Below, piece after piece: positions 14,993-15,011 of a stretch of 15,011 nucleotides of DNA (position 1 is its first letter; each line of letters opens with the position of its first letter). Location: positions 46,530 to 61,540 of the forward strand of contig DHHV01000072.1 in assembly GCA_002403455.1 (NCBI GenBank), in the 5' to 3' direction. The position numbers and the translations under genes were made by a program. The stretch comes from Hyphomonadaceae bacterium UBA4763 (GTDB lineage: Bacteria > Pseudomonadota > Alphaproteobacteria > Caulobacterales > Aquidulcibacteraceae). The notes beneath the pieces are model-generated. The model saw only the letters and a list, made by a program, of their open reading frames with translations, had not been told where the DNA came from and did no database searches.

Positions 14993-15011
14993 CTAGGCGG
15001 CGGCGCGAGCC
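14993..15011 (-). CDS. Possible 3' end of an upstream gene (dxr by synteny)
   Basis: The minus strand can be read as five codons (Ala-Arg-Ala-Ala-Ala) followed by TAG, ending 36 bases before rseP. In many alphaproteobacteria the gene directly before rseP is dxr, encoding 1-deoxy-D-xylulose 5-phosphate reductoisomerase. Five residues cannot identify a protein, and this may be chance. I record it only because the spacing and position fit an operon partner cut by the window edge. Confidence 0.22.

Overview
This is a chromosomal housekeeping segment from an alphaproteobacterium. I see no plasmid, phage, CRISPR or insertion-sequence signal. Three things point to the class. The lexA promoter carries the alphaproteobacterial SOS box, GTTC-N7-GTTC, read on the minus strand. 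UDP-diacylglucosamine hydrolysis is assigned to LpxI rather than LpxH. The order lexA / comEC / gltX-gltA / lpxB-lpxI-lpxA-fabZ-lpxD-ompH-bamA-rseP is a recurrent alphaproteobacterial arrangement. Hyphomicrobiales or a neighbouring order is my best guess, but the genus cannot be read from the window.

Left part (1-4751): a complete tRNA-Ala(GGC) is followed by about 325 bases without a gene, ending in a LexA-controlled promoter. Then come lexA (plus strand), comEC (minus strand, convergent with lexA, 2-base gap) and gltX (plus strand). The annotated start codons of comEC and gltX overlap head to head. Middle (4752-6142): gltA, citrate synthase, follows gltX on the same strand after 62 bases and has a strong ribosome binding site that moves its start inside the longest open frame.

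Right part (6139-14956, minus strand): a compact envelope-biogenesis operon, read from right to left. It encodes RseP (site-2 protease), BamA (outer-membrane protein insertase), OmpH/Skp (periplasmic chaperone), LpxD, FabZ, LpxA, LpxI and LpxB. LpxA, LpxD, LpxI and LpxB make the lipid A disaccharide. FabZ supplies hydroxyacyl-ACP metabolism to the same pool. BamA and OmpH assemble outer-membrane proteins. Neighbouring genes touch or overlap by 4-8 bases through lpxD-fabZ-lpxA-lpxI, which suggests translational coupling. lpxB ends on a TTAA that it shares with gltA. The last 19 bases may hold the 3' end of another gene, dxr in many relatives.

No undescribed multi-gene system is visible. The points most worth a second look are an in-frame palindromic hairpin inside an apparent lpxD insertion, a divergent LpxB, the array of LexA half-sites before lexA, an enlarged late loop in BamA, and the zero-spacer gene junctions (comEC/gltX, lexA/comEC, gltA/lpxB).
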